A DNA stretch of 64,000 nucleotides, taken from contig VFIW01000059.1 in the NCBI GenBank assembly GCA_006386115.1, forward strand, positions 223,105 to 287,104, written 5' to 3'. The stretch comes from Globisporangium splendens (lineage: Eukaryota > Oomycota > Peronosporomycetes > Pythiales > Pythiaceae). A program made the translations under genes and the position numbers. Positions 63,417 to 64,000 of this stretch are shown piece by piece. The number at the start of each line of letters is the position of its first letter. Position 1 is the first letter of the stretch. The notes below the pieces were generated by a model, which made no database searches, was not told where the DNA came from, and saw only the letters and a list, made by a program, of their open reading frames with translations.

Positions 63417-63741
63417 TGCTCTCGCGAGCACTAGAACGACGAGAGCCAAGCTCTTTATGGTCGTTCTCGAGCGTGCCTCCTAGGTTCCCTAGCAAACGCT
63501 CGACAAGATGCTCGTTCTCGAGTCGGACAAACGTCTTCCACGACTCGAGCTTCGCTGTGCTGGACTGGCCTGGATCGTCGCTGCCGGACATCTTGCGCCA
63601 AAGGAAGAACAACTCCTTGTAGAACCGACGTCCTCCACGCTTCTTGCGAATAGCGGAGATGTCGTACAAGCCGGGAGTCGTCCGCTGCCGCTTCGGCTCG
63701 GGCTGTTCTTCGCGCTTCACTTGGTCGCTTGATCGCTTCAT
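62713..63741 (-). CDS. Antisense gene of element E, coiled-coil protein
   Basis: 342 aa from ATG 63741, exactly 77 bp inside the 3' LTR, reading against the element. The frame is open further upstream into the LTR (to 63921), but the ATG matches elements B and C. N-terminus MKRSSDQVKREEQPEPKRQR, motif RFYKELFFLWRKM, a Ser/Asp-rich middle and a C-terminal coiled coil (LEDRLKEQESKIDLL, FEKIQAELERLQKAEK, LRELVERLQDQLD). The last 704 bp overlap the 3' end of pol, including the chromodomain. Intact, unlike pol of the same element. Family unknown; see findings. Confidence 0.7.
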   Translation of the reverse strand: MKRSSDQVKREEQPEPKRQRTTPGLYDISAIRKKRGGRRFYKELFFLWRKMSGSDDPGQSSTAKLESWKTFVRLENEHLVERLLGNLGGTLENDHKELGSRRSSARESTTSSVRNCEPRREHQTEESLEVPTCLSPVDSQATVLCRSVDGSTTSLLDDESIDPHDRLSTQRSNDALPDDRSEEVGLNAKTIERLWKWKSAHRAQIEALEVRNAVLEDRLKEQESKIDLLFDGLAQRSAMESHFEQRFEKIQAELERLQKAEKARDAYRERLLRSVEEAGVSLEILRKEYHGRLLALEAIKDESFDVLQRLYAEKKLHGDELQTLRELVERLQDQLDHPSRAL

Positions 63742-63800
63742 GGTCAATTGGAAAGTGAGAGCGGGTACCTCTTCCGAAAGAAGTAAAGTCCGTGATGGAA

Positions 63801-63817
63801 CTTTAAGGGAGGGATGA
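63801..63817 (+). other. Polypurine tract of element E
   Basis: CTTTAAGGGAGGGATGA directly before the 3' LTR. Confidence 0.8.
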
Positions 63818-64000
63818 TGTAATGGGCTAAGGCTGCCATTACATGCAAGGTGGCTCTTTGTGTGTGTCACACACCACCTTGTGAAAGTGCATTGTGGGTG
63901 CGAAGATATTGGGTGAAGCACATAAAAGTGATCCCCACATGCACAGGTGACGTCATCGTCTGACGTCAGAGCAATCTGTGTCTGAGTGTTGAGTGTTTGG
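63818..64000 (+). repeat. 3' LTR of element E (partial, window edge)
   Basis: Starts TGTAATGGGCTAAGG and follows the 5' LTR closely, including the CRE-like pair (63948-63955 and 63961-63968), until the window ends. Confidence 0.92.

Larger units (their letters stand above)
56983..64000 (+). mobile_element. Ty3/gypsy element E (plus strand), runs off the right edge
   Basis: 5' LTR 56983-57592, primer binding site, gag 57701-58744, pol 58591-63416 with one frameshift, antisense gene 63741-62713, polypurine tract and the first 183 bp of the 3' LTR (63818-64000). The two LTRs agree except for a small indel near their compared end. It is inserted into gag of element F; the right target duplication is outside the window. 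Confidence 0.92.

Noticed and set aside
1..64000. RXLR or Crinkler effector genes, CRISPR arrays, rRNA genes, tRNA genes
   Set aside because: I looked for RxLR-type secreted frames, regular spacer arrays and cloverleaf-like or rRNA sequences and saw none I could support. The only clear secreted protein is the solute-binding protein, which lacks an RxLR motif.

Overview
This window looks like nuclear DNA of an oomycete, most likely a Phytophthora or close Peronosporales relative. The evidence is compact genes with short introns, a clustered family of bZIP-like proteins of a kind usually annotated as 'M96 mating-specific family' in Phytophthora (recalled, not searched), and Ty3/gypsy and LINE-type retroelements between the genes. 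Three plus-strand candidates and the minus-strand secreted-protein gene have sequences resembling the oomycete initiator (TCATTY followed by CA/TTT).

Host genes. Eight apparently intact three-exon paralogues lie at 151-1973(+), 7943-9742(+), 37703-39470(+), 40433-42235(-), 42619-44299(+), 44957-46715(+), 47092-48872(+) and 49335-51147(+). All introns are phase 0 and at matching positions. Exon 1 encodes an acidic N-terminus, a bZIP-like basic/leucine segment and a second coiled coil; exons 2 and 3 encode a conserved domain that may be START-like. Relics of the family or its relatives lie at 7121-7560(-) and 51211-52003(-). Other host genes are a frameshifted ankyrin-repeat gene (2498-4583, -) and a secreted bacterial-type solute-binding protein (53094-54167, -).

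Retroelements. A truncated LINE with RNase H (4752-7023, -) has a 130-bp relative at 55144-55273 with perfect 14-bp target-site duplications. The stretch 10354-36899 is a stack of Ty3/gypsy elements, mostly on the minus strand. Elements B and C share one LTR. A young, apparently intact element A (LTRs with about 3 differences in 535 bp, 5-bp duplication GAAGC) is inserted in B. An inverted LTR pair and a truncated element D follow. At the right edge element E (+) sits inside the gag of an older element F.

Two features stand out. First, elements A, B, C and E each carry a long antisense reading frame starting beside the 3' LTR and overlapping the 3' end of pol, including the chromodomain, by about 590-725 bp, always in the same relative phase. 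In B, C and E its ATG lies exactly 77 bp from the LTR edge, and by hand count its coiled coil is better conserved (50/69) than the pol sequence on the opposite strand (32/73). Second, every gag-pol junction shows a -1 frameshift, a canonical slippery heptamer (A AAA AAC, or G GGA AAC in A), and in all but D a downstream hairpin containing the gag stop codon.
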